A stretch of 64,000 nucleotides of DNA from Rhodanobacter sp. B04. Its GTDB lineage: Bacteria > Pseudomonadota > Gammaproteobacteria > Xanthomonadales > Rhodanobacteraceae. Location: NCBI RefSeq assembly GCF_002001125.1, contig NZ_MUNV01000012.1, positions 1 to 64,000 on the forward strand. Reading direction: 5' to 3'. Below, in pieces: positions 1-10,078 of this stretch. Position numbers and translations under genes: made by a program. Under the pieces are notes generated by a model. That model did no database searches. It worked only from the letters and a program-made list of their open reading frames with translations, and was not told the DNA's origin. The stretch's first letter is position 1. Every line of letters begins with the position of its first letter.

Positions 1-88
1 CACACAATTCACCTGCGCACACTGTCAAAGATCTTTCGCTTGCATCCCGTTTCCGGTTTGCGCCCCAGAACGTTTCGTCCTAGGTGAG
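1..88 (-). other. 5' leader of a ribosomal RNA operon (partial)
   Basis: Read on the minus strand, this stretch holds GATCTTTGACA (plus 23-33), which resembles the boxA antitermination signal found before 16S rRNA genes, and it ends in GGTGAATTGTGTG (plus 1-13), like the sequence that follows boxA in gammaproteobacterial rrn leaders. Together with the promoter directly upstream, this indicates the untranslated leader of a 16S-23S-5S operon leaving the window at position 1. No mature rRNA sequence is inside the window. Confidence 0.7.
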
Positions 89-94
89 CCGCCC

Positions 95-122
95 ATTCTA
101 CATCGCTTTTTACGACCGTCAA
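95..122 (-). promoter_or_regulatory. rRNA operon promoter (reads leftwards)
   Basis: On the minus strand a -35 box TTGACG (plus positions 117-122) is followed after 16 bases by a -10 box TAGAAT (95-100). Just downstream comes a GC-rich discriminator (GGGCGGC), and upstream (about 131-146) there is an A/T-rich stretch that could act as an UP element. This layout is typical of strong, growth-rate-controlled rrn promoters. The assignment rests on the promoter together with the adjoining antitermination-like leader; the 16S gene itself would lie outside the window to the left. Confidence 0.75.
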
Positions 123-318
123 CACCCGTGATGAAGAAATTTTTCAGCGTCGGTTGTTGCGGAGACCTTCGTGAGAGGGCGTCTCGTCGAAGGGGCGAGA
201 ATCATAGCGCCGCGGCGCGAGTCTGGGAAGGGGGCTGTGCAATTTTTCTGTCAGCGGAAGACGCAGAGTACGAGGACGATAGACTTCTGCGTCGCCCCAC
301 GATTGATGTGTGCTCACG

Positions 319-771
319 ATGAAACGAATGCTTGCACCAGTGCTGCTTCTGGCGATCGGCTTTGCAGACGCAGCTCCAACGGATCATGTGATGCCTGCCG
401 TGGAGCTACACGGACAGCGCTTTTCGGTCGAACTCGCGACTGACGACGCCAGTCGCGAACACGGCCTGATGATGCGCACCAAGCTTGCTGCCGATCACGG
501 CATGTTGTTTGTGTTCACCGATACAACGCCGCGGGCATTCTGGATGAAGAACACGCTGATCCCGCTGGACATCCTTTATTTCGACGCGAATCGCCGGCTG
601 GTATCCGTGCAGTGGGATGTGCCGCCGTGCAAGGCCGATCCATGCCCGCTCTACCCAAGCCACATGCCGGCCCGCTACGTGCTGGAAATCCCAGCCGGCA
701 CGACACGACGCATCGGCGTGAAGATGGGCGATGAACTGAAGATCGCAGGAGACGTGGGAGCGGTGCACTGA
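319..771 (+). CDS. DUF192 family secreted protein
   Basis: Protein of about 150 residues. An N-terminal hydrophobic signal peptide ending near AFADAA is followed by a DUF192 domain. The family's signatures are visible: the REHGLMMR segment, then FVFTD and AFWMKNTLIPLDILYFD, and the C-terminal YVLEIPAGT. The molecular role of DUF192 proteins is poorly defined; they are small, often exported, beta-rich proteins. The start is taken as ATG at 319; an in-frame GTG at 310 is possible, and neither has a convincing ribosome-binding site. The 3' end overlaps a small gene on the other strand. Its promoter region is shared back to back with the rRNA promoter. Confidence 0.85.
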   Translation: MKRMLAPVLLLAIGFADAAPTDHVMPAVELHGQRFSVELATDDASREHGLMMRTKLAADHGMLFVFTDTTPRAFWMKNTLIPLDILYFDANRRLVSVQWDVPPCKADPCPLYPSHMPARYVLEIPAGTTRRIGVKMGDELKIAGDVGAVH

Positions 772-881
772 GCGGCCATTCCAGACGGTGCCAACAGGCC
801 GACGCGATAGGGAACCAGATCCTCGGGACGCAGGTTTTCCAGAGCGTCCCAGTCGTCTTCGAACGGAATGAACTGCTGCAT
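675..881 (-). CDS. Small conserved-looking hypothetical protein (MQQFIPFEDDWDALE)
   Basis: A 68-residue reading frame starting at ATG 881, with a good AAGGA ribosome-binding site seven bases upstream. The first ~37 residues (MQQFIPFEDDWDALENL, then LVPYRVGLL) look like a real, acidic and aromatic small protein, and I believe similar short proteins occur in Xanthomonadales. The last ~30 residues are antisense to the DUF192 gene (97 bases of 3' overlap) and look like unconstrained sequence. No function can be given. It is the weakest of the coding calls. Confidence 0.5.
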   Translation of the reverse strand: MQQFIPFEDDWDALENLRPEDLVPYRVGLLAPSGMAAQCTAPTSPAIFSSSPIFTPMRRVVPAGISST

Positions 882-991
882 GGCATGTTCCTTGGCTTGG
901 CACGCCGGTTGATTGCGTGCAGGAACATCAGAACAGGCGGCCCGGCCAATACGCTGACGGGATCGGGCCGTTTGCGGGCGGAACCCGGCTT

Positions 992-1189
992 TCAGTCGAT
1001 CTCGATCATCTCGAAATCGTCCTTGGTGGTACCGCAATCCGGACAGGTCCAGGTATCGGGCACATCTTCCCAGCGCGTACCGGCTGCGATGCCTTCATCG
1101 GGCACGCCCACGGCTTCGTCATAGATATAGCCGCAGACGACACACATCCATTTGCGCAAGGCTGCGGTTTCGGTGGAACTCTGGCTCAT
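992..1189 (-). CDS. Rubredoxin
   Basis: A 65-residue rubredoxin, a small electron carrier that binds one iron through four cysteines. The two ligand pairs are seen as C16-V-V-C19-G and C49-P-D-C52-G, and the conserved YIYDEAVG and TRWEDVPDTWTCPDCG segments are present. An N-terminal extension of about ten residues (MSQSSTETAA) precedes the domain. The start at 1189 fits the normal rubredoxin length; an in-frame upstream start would add about 30 residues of unlikely sequence. It diverges from thiE. Confidence 0.93.
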   Translation of the reverse strand: MSQSSTETAALRKWMCVVCGYIYDEAVGVPDEGIAAGTRWEDVPDTWTCPDCGTTKDDFEMIEID

Positions 1190-1299
1190 GGTAGGACTTC
1201 TTTGCTTTAAGGTTGAATGGCGCATTCTCGCAACTCGCCCGGCAATGCGAAAGCATGGCGATGCCACCGGGCATACATCCACACGATTGAGATCCCCTC

Positions 1300-1929
1300 T
1301 TGAAACCCACCGTACAAACGACAGGCCGAGGTCTGTACGCCATTACCGATGGGCCGCGCCCCGACCTGCTGGATGTCGCAGCGCATGCCTTGGCCGGCGG
1401 TGCACGATTGCTGCAGTATCGCGACAAGAGCGCCGATTCGGTACGGCGCCATGCCGAAGCCGCAGCACTCAAACAGCTCTGCGCAACGTATGCCGTACCG
1501 CTGATCATCAACGACGACGTCGCCTTGGCCATTGCCGTGGCGGCGGGCGGCGTACACCTGGGCAAGAATGATGACGATCCGGCTGCCGCGCGCATCGCGC
1601 TGGGTGCCGAGTCGATCATCGGCGTGTCGTGCTACGACTCGCTGGCACGCGCCAGGGCTGCAGCGCATGCGGGTGCAAGCTATATCGCGTTTGGTGCCTT
1701 CTTCCCCTCGCCGACCAAACCGTTGGCGCCGCATGCCCCGCTGGAGCTGCTGAGGCAAAGCGCCGCGCTCGGCGTACCGCGGGTGGCGATCGGCGGCATC
1801 ACACCGGACAATGGCGCATCCCTGGTCGAAGCCGGCGCGGACTATCTCGCCGTGATCTCCGCGGTGTTCGGCGCCACCGACGTACGCGCCGCCGCCCTGC
1901 GCTTCACCGACCTGTATTCCACCGATTGA
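1300..1929 (+). CDS. thiE: Thiamine-phosphate synthase
   Basis: ThiE joins the thiazole phosphate and the hydroxymethylpyrimidine diphosphate moieties to give thiamine phosphate. The TIM-barrel signatures are in order: LLQYRDK (about 38-43), IINDD (69-73), GVHLG (85-89), [10 protein letters not shown] (131-140), and IGGI followed by the C-terminal LAVISAVF. The start is a TTG at 1300, chosen because it gives the usual ~209-residue length and no ATG fits. The 'GVHLG' segment continues KND rather than the more usual Q-E/S-D. hemL begins 10 bases downstream, so the two are probably cotranscribed. I see no TPP riboswitch here, unlike at thiC. Confidence 0.93.
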   Translation: MKPTVQTTGRGLYAITDGPRPDLLDVAAHALAGGARLLQYRDKSADSVRRHAEAAALKQLCATYAVPLIINDDVALAIAVAAGGVHLGKNDDDPAAARIALGAESIIGVSCYDSLARARAAAHAGASYIAFGAFFPSPTKPLAPHAPLELLRQSAALGVPRVAIGGITPDNGASLVEAGADYLAVISAVFGATDVRAAALRFTDLYSTD

Positions 1930-1939
1930 GAACCTGCAC

Positions 1940-3220
<1,281 letters not shown>

Positions 3221-3260
3221 CGCATCCGCCCACGTCGATCGGCGACGCGGGCGTGGCCGC

Positions 3261-3680
3261 TTACCAACTGCCGGTATTCGGCATCGACGCCCACGGCTCC
3301 TGCGGCGGCAAGTGACCTTGCTGCAGCAACTCGATCGAGATCAGGTCGGGTGAGCGCACGAAGGCCATGTGGCCGTCGCGCGGCGGGCGATGGATGGTGT
3401 AGCCCATCGCCTGCAACCGCGCACAGGTGGCGTAGATGTCGTCCACGCGAAACGCAAGATGGCCGAAATTGCGGGCCGAGCCGTAGTCTTCCTGCGACCC
3501 CCAGTTGTAGGTCAGCTCGACTTCCGCTTCCGGGCTGTCGGGCGCAGCGAGGAATACCAGCGTGTACTTGCCCGCGGGGACTTCCGTGCGACGCGTCTCG
3601 CGCAGACCCAGGCCTTCGCAATAGAAACGCAGCGAAGCATCGAGGTCGTGCACGCGCACCATGCTGTGCAGGTATTTCAT
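3261..3680 (-). CDS. gloA: Lactoylglutathione lyase (glyoxalase I)
   Basis: A 139-residue vicinal-oxygen-chelate enzyme that isomerises the methylglyoxal-glutathione hemithioacetal to S-lactoylglutathione. The four metal ligands of the E. coli enzyme have clear counterparts: H5 (YLHSMVRV), E55 (VELTYNWG), H74 ([10 protein letters not shown]) and E117 (SIELLQQ). The start at 3680 has a strong GGAGG site four bases upstream. A 12-base palindrome (TTGATCGATCAA, 3696-3707) sits just upstream. It is the last gene of a minus-strand run beginning at adk. The close match to the short, Ni-type GloA is inferred from length and ligands. Confidence 0.93.
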   Translation of the reverse strand: MKYLHSMVRVHDLDASLRFYCEGLGLRETRRTEVPAGKYTLVFLAAPDSPEAEVELTYNWGSQEDYGSARNFGHLAFRVDDIYATCARLQAMGYTIHRPPRDGHMAFVRSPDLISIELLQQGHLPPQEPWASMPNTGSW

Positions 3681-3695
3681 GTGGCCTCCAGGAAC

Positions 3696-3707
3696 TTGAT
3701 CGATCAA
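3696..3707. repeat. 12-bp palindrome upstream of gloA
   Basis: The perfect palindrome TTGATCGATCAA lies in the 50-base gap between the argD stop and the gloA start. It could be an operator or a chance AT/GATC palindrome; nothing else supports a function. Confidence 0.3.
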
Positions 3708-3730
3708 TCCAACATGTGGGCCACGCAGGC

Positions 3731-4978
3731 TCAAGTCGCGCCTGACGCTGCCACAAAGGCCTGCAGCGCCGCATGCAGCCGCCGCAGCCCTTCCGCCAAT
3801 TCTTCATCGCTGATCGTCAGCGGCGGCACGAAGCGCAGCACGTCGGGACCGGCCTGCAGCAACAGCAGGCCATGGGCGGCGGCGTGATCGAGGATGTCAC
3901 CGGCCTTGCCCTTGTACGTATCGGCCAGTACCGCACCGAGCATCAGGCCGCGACCGCGCAACTCGGCGAACAGGTTCAGCTCATGGTTGATATGCGCAAG
4001 GCCGGCGCGCAGGTCGTTGGCCTGCCTCTCCACGTTCATCAGTACCGCCGGCGAGGCCAGCTTGGCCAGGGCCACGCAGGCCACCGCCGCCGCCATCGGA
4101 TTGCCGCCGAAGGTGGTGCCGTGGGCGCCGTATTGCATTACCTCGGCCACCTTGGGACCGGCCAGCATCGCGCCGATCGGGAAACCGCAACCGAGCGCCT
4201 TGGCCAGCGTCACGATGTCCGGCGTTACATGATCCTGGGTGTGCGCGAACAGCGTGCCGGTGCGGCCCATGCCGCACTGGATCTCGTCCAGCACCAGCAA
4301 TGCATCGTGTTGATCGCACAGCTCGCGGACTCGCTTGAGGAAGCCCGGCGCCGCCGGCAGCACCCCACCTTCGCCCTGCACCGGTTCCAGCATCACCGCG
4401 GCGATGCCGCCCTCGGCGAAAGCCGCTTCTAGCGCGGCGGCGGCGTTGAATTCCAGATAGCGGAAGCCGCCCGGCAACGGTTCGTAGCCTTCCTGGTATT
4501 TCGGCTGCGCGGTCGCCGTGACGGTGGCCAGCGTGCGCCCGTGGAATGAACCCTTGAAGGTGATGATCGTGCGCTGCTCGGCGGGGCGCCCCTTCGATGC
4601 TGCCCATTTGCGCACCAGCTTGATCGCCGCCTCGTTCGCCTCGGCACCGGAGTTGCACAGGAATACCCGTTCGGCAAAGAGCGAGACGCGCACCAGCTGC
4701 TCGGCCAGGCGCAACGGTGGCTCGGTGTAGAACACGTTGCTGCTGTGCCAGAGCTTGTGCGCCTGCGTGGTGAGCGCGGCAAGCAGGTCCGGGTCCTGAT
4801 GGCCAAGCGCGTTCACCGCGATGCCCGCGCCGAAATCCACGTAATCACGCCCTTCGGTATCCCACACTCGCGCCCCCTTGCCGTGGTCGAGCACCACCTC
4901 GCGCGGCCTGTACACCGGCAGCCAGTAACGCTTGCCGAGATCGATCAGGGAGGGTTCGTTGCCGTGTTGCGTTTGCAT
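3731..4978 (-). CDS. argD: Acetylornithine / succinyldiaminopimelate-type aminotransferase
   Basis: A class-III PLP aminotransferase of 415 residues. The PLP lysine is K260 ([15 protein letters not shown]), the cofactor aspartate lies in [15 protein letters not shown] (about 228-241), and the phosphate-binding NSGAEANE begins near 109. This Q-C-G-M-G-R-T-G signature is typical of ArgD/AstC-like enzymes acting in arginine and lysine biosynthesis or arginine breakdown. The start at ATG 4978 has a CGGAG ribosome site; longer in-frame starts run into the preceding SDR gene. Whether it is biosynthetic (ArgD) or catabolic (AstC/AruC) cannot be told from the sequence alone. Confidence 0.88.
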   Translation of the reverse strand: MQTQHGNEPSLIDLGKRYWLPVYRPREVVLDHGKGARVWDTEGRDYVDFGAGIAVNALGHQDPDLLAALTTQAHKLWHSSNVFYTEPPLRLAEQLVRVSLFAERVFLCNSGAEANEAAIKLVRKWAASKGRPAEQRTIITFKGSFHGRTLATVTATAQPKYQEGYEPLPGGFRYLEFNAAAALEAAFAEGGIAAVMLEPVQGEGGVLPAAPGFLKRVRELCDQHDALLVLDEIQCGMGRTGTLFAHTQDHVTPDIVTLAKALGCGFPIGAMLAGPKVAEVMQYGAHGTTFGGNPMAAAVACVALAKLASPAVLMNVERQANDLRAGLAHINHELNLFAELRGRGLMLGAVLADTYKGKAGDILDHAAAHGLLLLQAGPDVLRFVPPLTISDEELAEGLRRLHAALQAFVAASGAT

Positions 4979-5061
4979 GATGTGCTCCGGGCCTCGCCTG
5001 CAGCGATGCCCATGAATGGTTCGGTCTGCGCTGCAACAGGCCCTTGGAACGCGTGCCCGGA

Positions 5062-5880
5062 TCAGTCTAGGAACAGATCCGGCAGCAACGCGACGCCCGC
5101 CTGCATGGCGTAAGCATCGAAATCCGTGACGCCGGCTTCGCGCAGGATATTCTCGTCGATCGCGAAGTGGCCGGTGTAGTCGCGCGACGGACGGGTCAGG
5201 ATCGCATGCGCCGCATCGGCGACGATATCCGGCCTGCGGCAATGCTCCGGCTTCACGCCGTCGATCATGGCGATCGCCGCCGTGGCGATCACCGTGCGCG
5301 GCCACAAGGCGTTCACCGCGATGCCGAGCGGGGCGAACTCCGCGCTCATGCCGAGCACGCACAGGCTCATGCCGTATTTGGCGATGGTGTAGGCCGTATG
5401 CGGCGCAAACCATTTCGGGTCGAGGTTCGGCGGCGGCGACAGCATCAGCACATGCGGATTCGCCGCCTGCTTCAGGTACGGCAGGCAGCTCTGGGTGACC
5501 AGGAACGTGCCGCGGGTGTTGACCTGATGCATCAGGTCATAGCGCTTCATCGGCGTCTCGGCGGTGCCGGCCAGCCAGATCGCGCTGGCGTTGTTGACCA
5601 CGATGTCGATGCCGCCGAATTGTTCGGCCGCCTGGGCTGCCGCGGCGCGCACCTGTTCCTCTTCGCGGATATCCACCTGCAAGGCCAGCGCCCTGCCACC
5701 GGCCGCCTCGACGGCCGCGGCTGCCGTGTGGATGGTGCCGGGCAGCTTGGGATTCGGCACGCCGCTCTTGGCCGCGATCACGATATTCGCGCCATCACGC
5801 GCGGCGCGCAGCGCGATCGCCAGGCCGATACCGCGCGAGGCACCGGTAATGAACAAGGTCTTGCCTGCCAGGGTGCCCAT
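5062..5880 (-). CDS. Short-chain dehydrogenase/reductase (HSDL2-like)
   Basis: An SDR oxidoreductase of about 272 residues. The Rossmann nucleotide-binding motif TGASRGIG is near residue 11, NNAS near 98, and the catalytic Y-x-x-x-K is YTIAK near 166. The segments AAKSGVPNPKLPGTIHTAA and LSPPPNLDPKWF are characteristic of the hydroxysteroid-dehydrogenase-like 2 (HSDL2) branch, whose physiological substrate is uncertain. The start at 5880 is preferred because it has a GGAG site; an ATG 15 bases upstream is in frame. It lies in the adk-to-gloA minus-strand run. Confidence 0.88.
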   Translation of the reverse strand: MGTLAGKTLFITGASRGIGLAIALRAARDGANIVIAAKSGVPNPKLPGTIHTAAAAVEAAGGRALALQVDIREEEQVRAAAAQAAEQFGGIDIVVNNASAIWLAGTAETPMKRYDLMHQVNTRGTFLVTQSCLPYLKQAANPHVLMLSPPPNLDPKWFAPHTAYTIAKYGMSLCVLGMSAEFAPLGIAVNALWPRTVIATAAIAMIDGVKPEHCRRPDIVADAAHAILTRPSRDYTGHFAIDENILREAGVTDFDAYAMQAGVALLPDLFLD

Positions 5881-5937
5881 GCGTATCGACTCCATCGGAA
5901 AGTACCGGTTGCGGCGGCACAGTTTAGCGGTTGCCGG

Positions 5938-6540
5938 TCACGGCTTCTGAAAACGCGGCAGGATGTCACGCAGTTCGGCCAGTCGCATCACGGGATCCCT
6001 CAACTCGAGCATGCGTTGCTGCTCGCGTGCATCCAGCGGCAGCAGCTCGGCCAGCCGGAAGCCTAGCCAGCTGGCATCGTCGTAGGCGCTGCGCGGTGCG
6101 TGCCGCCAATGCGGCGCCATCGTCTCGATCAGCCGTTCAAGAATGCTCTGCAGCAGGGCAAACTCCACCGGCACCGGCAGCTCCGGCTCGGCCGGCCACA
6201 ACTGCGCATCGCCACGCAGCAAGCCATCGGCGCGCACCCGGCTGCGCGCGACCCGGAAGCGCGAACCGCCCTCGGCAACGATGCCGAGCAAGCCATCCTC
6301 GCCACGATGGAAATCGTTGATCCGCGCGATCGTGCCGATCGCCGCGGGCAGCGCGGGTGCGCCGGCCTCATGCCCTTCAAGAATCAGGCATACGCCGAAA
6401 CCCGTACCATGGCGCGAGCACTCGCGCACCAGGTCCAGATAGCGTGGCTCGAAAATGCGCAACTGCAGCTGGCCGCCAGGAAACAGCACCGAAGCCAGCG
6501 GGAACAGGGGCACATCGATCAGGGGTAACTGGGCAGCCAT
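5938..6540 (-). CDS. Lon N-terminal-domain (LON substrate-binding) protein
   Basis: A 200-residue protein containing only the N-terminal substrate-binding domain of Lon protease, with no AAA+ or peptidase part. The hallmark beginning LPLFPL is seen as IDVPLFPLASVLFPGGQLQLRIFEPRY, followed by GTIARI and a helical C terminus. Such stand-alone LON-domain proteins (like YP_xx 'peptidase S16' annotations) are common in proteobacteria, but their role is unknown; they cannot be proteases by themselves. It sits 57 bases before the SDR gene and 62 after mpl. Confidence 0.88.
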   Translation of the reverse strand: MAAQLPLIDVPLFPLASVLFPGGQLQLRIFEPRYLDLVRECSRHGTGFGVCLILEGHEAGAPALPAAIGTIARINDFHRGEDGLLGIVAEGGSRFRVARSRVRADGLLRGDAQLWPAEPELPVPVEFALLQSILERLIETMAPHWRHAPRSAYDDASWLGFRLAELLPLDAREQQRMLELRDPVMRLAELRDILPRFQKP

Positions 6541-6602
6541 GCGGCGAGTGTAGCCAGTGCCATTGCGTCCGGTCAGCGACCGGCGCTACCCCAGCGGCCG
6601 GA

Positions 6603-7976
6603 TCAACCCTGCCGAAGACGCTCGACGAAACGCCGCGGCGCCGCCTCGAAGCCGCCGTTGGACATGAAGATCACCTGATCGCCTGGCCGTGCCTGCGCAT
6701 GCAACGCCTCGATCAGCGCATCGACGGTTGCTGCGGTATCGCCGCGGCCGCCGAGCGCCGCGGTGACATGGCCGGCATCCCACGGCAATTCGGGGCGATG
6801 CAGGAACACCACGCTGTCGGCATCCGCCAGCGACGGCGCCAGCGCCTCGGCATGCGCGCCCTGGCGCATCGAGTTCGAGCGCGGCTCCAGCGCCACCAGG
6901 ATGCGTGCCGTGCCGACCTTCGCGCGCAGCCCGGCCAGCGTGGTGGCAATCGCGGTGGGGTGATGGGCGAAATCGTCGTAAACGCGCACTCCATTCACTT
7001 CGCCGACCAGTTCCATCCGTCGCTTGACGCTCTCGAACGTGGCAAATGCCGGCAGCAGCGCGCGCGGATCGGCACCCGCCGCCGTCGCCGCCGCCAGCGC
7101 CGCCAGTGCATTCATCACGCTGTGGTTGCCGAGCAGTGGCCAGTGCACGTCGCCGATCCGCTCGCCATGGCGATGCACGGTGAATGCCGAGCCATCCGCC
7201 TCGACCAGCGTGGCCTGCCAGTCGCCGGAGCCTATGCCGAAGGTTTCCACCGGCGTCCAGCAGCCCATTGCCAGCACTTCGGCCAGATGCCTGTCGTGAG
7301 CGTTGACGATCAAGCGGCCATTGCCCGGCACGGTACGCACCAGATGGTGGAACTGGCGCTGGATCGCCGCGACATCCGGAAAGATGTCCGCATGGTCGTA
7401 TTCGAGGTTGTTGAGGATCGCGATACGCGGGCGGTAGTGCACGAACTTGCTGCGCTTGTCGAAGAACGCGGTGTCGTATTCGTCCGCTTCAATGACAAAT
7501 GGCTTGCCCTGCCCGAGCCGCGCCGACACGCCGAAATTGCCCGGTACGCCGCCGATCAGAAAGCCCGGCGCGAGTCCGGCCTGTTCGAGCAAATGCGCCA
7601 GCAGGCTGGTGGTGGTGGTCTTGCCGTGGGTGCCGGCGACCGCCAGCACTTCGCGCCCCGCCAGCAGCGTTTCGCCCAGCCACTGCGGGCCGGAGGTGTA
7701 GCGCAGCTGCGCGTCGAGCATGTATTCGACAGCGGGGTTGCCACGCGTCATCGCATTGCCGACCACGATCAGATCGGGCCGCACGTGATCGGGCCCCGGC
7801 TGCAGATGCTCGGCCGTGTAGCCACGCATCAGCTCGATGCCGAGCGCTTCGAGCTGATCGCTCATCGGCGGATAGACGTTGGCGTCGGAACCTTCGACCG
7901 TGTGGCCCAGCTCGCGCGCCAGCGCGGCGACACCACCCATGAAGGTGCCGCAGATGCCTAGGATATGCATGCGCAT
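6603..7976 (-). CDS. mpl: UDP-N-acetylmuramate:L-Ala-gamma-D-Glu-meso-DAP ligase
   Basis: Mpl reattaches recycled murein tripeptide to UDP-N-acetylmuramic acid in cell-wall recycling. The 457-residue protein has the Mur-ligase plan: an N-terminal Rossmann domain (HILGICGTFMGG), the ATP loop AVAGTHGKTTTTS (about 112-124), the central FVIEADEYDTAFFDKRSKF signature that is distinctive of Mpl, and YDDFAHHPTAI in the C-terminal domain. The start ATG at 7976 leaves 47 bases to the adk stop, so it probably shares the adk transcript. Confidence 0.95.
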   Translation of the reverse strand: MRMHILGICGTFMGGVAALARELGHTVEGSDANVYPPMSDQLEALGIELMRGYTAEHLQPGPDHVRPDLIVVGNAMTRGNPAVEYMLDAQLRYTSGPQWLGETLLAGREVLAVAGTHGKTTTTSLLAHLLEQAGLAPGFLIGGVPGNFGVSARLGQGKPFVIEADEYDTAFFDKRSKFVHYRPRIAILNNLEYDHADIFPDVAAIQRQFHHLVRTVPGNGRLIVNAHDRHLAEVLAMGCWTPVETFGIGSGDWQATLVEADGSAFTVHRHGERIGDVHWPLLGNHSVMNALAALAAATAAGADPRALLPAFATFESVKRRMELVGEVNGVRVYDDFAHHPTAIATTLAGLRAKVGTARILVALEPRSNSMRQGAHAEALAPSLADADSVVFLHRPELPWDAGHVTAALGGRGDTAATVDALIEALHAQARPGDQVIFMSNGGFEAAPRRFVERLRQG

Positions 7977-8023
7977 GCTGGAATAGTCCTTGAGATCCCT
8001 CTGCCCTTCGCAGAGGAACGGGC

Positions 8024-8608
8024 TCAGCCGTTCGCTGCCGCCGATTCCTGCTCAAGCGCGCGCTTGACCCGTACGGTGACATCGGCCAGCTCACCCACGC
8101 CGTCGACCACCTGCAGCTTGCCGCGCCTGGCGTAGAAGTCGGCTACCGGGGCGGTCTGCTCGGCATAGATCGCCAGCCGCTTGCGCACGGTGTCCGGATT
8201 GTCGTCCGCACGGCCTTCCGCCTTGAAGCGAATCTCGCAGCGGGCGATGATCGCCTCGTTCGGCACCTCGAGCTTCACCACCGCATCCAGCGGCTGGGCC
8301 AGCTTGGCCAGCAGGTGGTCGAGCGCATCGGCCTGGGCCAGGTTGCGCGGGTAACCGTCGAGAATGAAACCGGCCCTGGCGTCGTCCTGGGCCAGACGCT
8401 CTTCCAGCATGCCGAGCAGGATGTCGTCGGAAACCAGCTGGCCGGCATCCATCACGGCCTTGGCCTTCAGTCCCATCGCGGTGCCTGCCGCGACCGCGGC
8501 GCGCAGCATGTCGCCGGTCGAGATATGCGGCACGCCCAGCTCCACCTTCAGCCGCGCAGCCTGCGTACCTTTGCCCGAGCCGGGCGCACCAAGTAGGACG
8601 AGTCGCAT
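8024..8608 (-). CDS. adk: Adenylate kinase (short-lid form)
   Basis: Interconverts ATP + AMP and 2 ADP. The 194-residue protein has the P-loop GAPGSGKGT (7-15), the AMP-binding STGDMLR (30-36) and GFILDGYPR (80-88). The LID region between about 122 and 137 is short (RCEIRFKAEGRADDN) and has no zinc-binding cysteines, so it is the small variant seen in Xanthomonadales and several other groups, not the ~214-residue E. coli form. The start at 8608 is fixed by the P-loop position; upstream in-frame starts add non-homologous sequence. It diverges from the phosphofructokinase gene. Confidence 0.95.
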   Translation of the reverse strand: MRLVLLGAPGSGKGTQAARLKVELGVPHISTGDMLRAAVAAGTAMGLKAKAVMDAGQLVSDDILLGMLEERLAQDDARAGFILDGYPRNLAQADALDHLLAKLAQPLDAVVKLEVPNEAIIARCEIRFKAEGRADDNPDTVRKRLAIYAEQTAPVADFYARRGKLQVVDGVGELADVTVRVKRALEQESAAANG

Positions 8609-8800
8609 AATGCTCCACAAGTTCGGCGTGCTGCCGCACACTGCGGCAGCACGCCAGATTGCCAGAATTGACCGTCAAATTAGCCGCTGCACCCGATGCC
8701 GTCAAACAGCGGCATGGGCAGGCTTCGACCAAGTGATTGTTGCGAAAAGCTTTGCCGTTGATCGTCAATCCACCCGCCACTGCCTGATTTGAGGATGCCC

Positions 8801-10078
8801 ATGAGCCCGAAACGCCGCCCGTCCACCGTTGCCGGCAACTTGCTGTATGCCCAGTCCGGCGGCGTCACCGCCGTGATCAACGCCACCGCCGCCGGCGTGA
8901 TCGAGGCTGCCCGTGCCAAGGGCGTGAAGGTATACGCGGCACGCAACGGCATCCTCGGCGCGCTGCGCGAGGAGTTGATCGACACCTCGAAGGAGGCGGC
9001 CGGCGCCATCACGGCGTTGCGGCATACACCGGGCGGTGCCTTCGGCTCCTGCCGCTACAAGCTGAAATCGCTGGAGGACAACCGCGCCGAATACGCACGC
9101 CTCATCGATGTGTTCCGCGCCCACGACATCCGCTGGTTCCTCTACAACGGCGGCAACGACTCGGCCGATACCGCGCTGAAGATCTCGCAGCTGGGCAAGG
9201 CGATGGGCTACGACATCCGCTGCATCGGCGTGCCGAAGACGGTGGACAACGACCTGGCCGTCACCGACTGCTGCCCTGGCTTCGGCTCGGTGGCGAAATA
9301 CACCGCGATCTCCACGCTGGAGGCGAGCCTCGACGTCGCCTCGATGGCCGAGACCTCGACCAAGGTGTTCATCCTCGAAGTGATGGGCCGCCACGCCGGC
9401 TGGATCGCCGCCGCCGCCGGGCTCGCCGGCGAAGGTGCGGACGCGGCGCCGCACATCATCCTGTTCCCCGAAAACGTGTTCGATGAAAAAACGTTCCTGG
9501 CGAAGGTGAAAGCCACCGTCGAGCGCGTGGGCTGGTGCACCGTGGTCGCCTCCGAAGGCGTGCGCAATGCAGCCGGGCAGTTCCTCGCGGAGGCCGGTAC
9601 CCGCGACGCCTTCGGTCACGCGCAGCTCGGCGGTGTGGCGCCGGTGCTTGCCGCCCTCGTCAAGGAAAAGCTCGGCTACAAATACCACTGGGCGTTGCCC
9701 GATTATCTGCAGCGCTCCGCGCGGCATGCCGCGTCCAAGGTCGACGCCGAGCAGGCCTTCGCCGTCGGCAAGGCCGCGGTCGAGTACGCGCTGGCCGGGA
9801 TGAATGCGGTGATGCCGGTGATCATTCGCAGCAGCGACGCACCGTATCGCTGGAAGGTCGAGCCGGCAGCGCTGGCGAAGATCGCCAACCGCGAAAAGAA
9901 GATGCCGAAGAACTTCATCAGCCGCGACGGTTTCGGCATCACCGCCGCCGCACGCCGTTACCTCGCGCCACTGATCCGCGGCGAAGCCGAGCTGCCCTAC
10001 GGCAAGGACGGCCTGCCGCGCTATGTGCGGCTGAAGAACACGGCGGTGGCGAAGAAGCTGCCGCCGTTCCTGCGCTGA
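8801..10078 (+). CDS. pfp: PPi-dependent 6-phosphofructokinase
   Basis: Phosphofructokinase of 425 residues that probably uses pyrophosphate as phosphoryl donor. The nucleotide-site motif is GGNDS (117-121) where ATP enzymes have GGDGS, and the catalytic loop is PKTVDND (145-151) with lysine where ATP enzymes have glycine (PGTIDND); that lysine marks PPi-type enzymes. The substrate motif MGRHAGW is at 195-201. The start at 8801 has a GAGGA site five bases upstream; an ATG at 8795 is less well placed. PPi use makes the glycolytic step reversible and fits the pyrophosphatases nearby. Donor specificity is inferred from residues only. Confidence 0.92.
   Translation: MSPKRRPSTVAGNLLYAQSGGVTAVINATAAGVIEAARAKGVKVYAARNGILGALREELIDTSKEAAGAITALRHTPGGAFGSCRYKLKSLEDNRAEYARLIDVFRAHDIRWFLYNGGNDSADTALKISQLGKAMGYDIRCIGVPKTVDNDLAVTDCCPGFGSVAKYTAISTLEASLDVASMAETSTKVFILEVMGRHAGWIAAAAGLAGEGADAAPHIILFPENVFDEKTFLAKVKATVERVGWCTVVASEGVRNAAGQFLAEAGTRDAFGHAQLGGVAPVLAALVKEKLGYKYHWALPDYLQRSARHAASKVDAEQAFAVGKAAVEYALAGMNAVMPVIIRSSDAPYRWKVEPAALAKIANREKKMPKNFISRDGFGITAAARRYLAPLIRGEAELPYGKDGLPRYVRLKNTAVAKKLPPFLR

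Noticed and set aside
8801..10078. GGNDS in the phosphofructokinase as a possible inactivating change
   Set aside because: The Asn variant of this motif occurs, as far as I recall, in PPi-type and related phosphofructokinases, and the PKTVDND loop is intact, so the enzyme is probably active.
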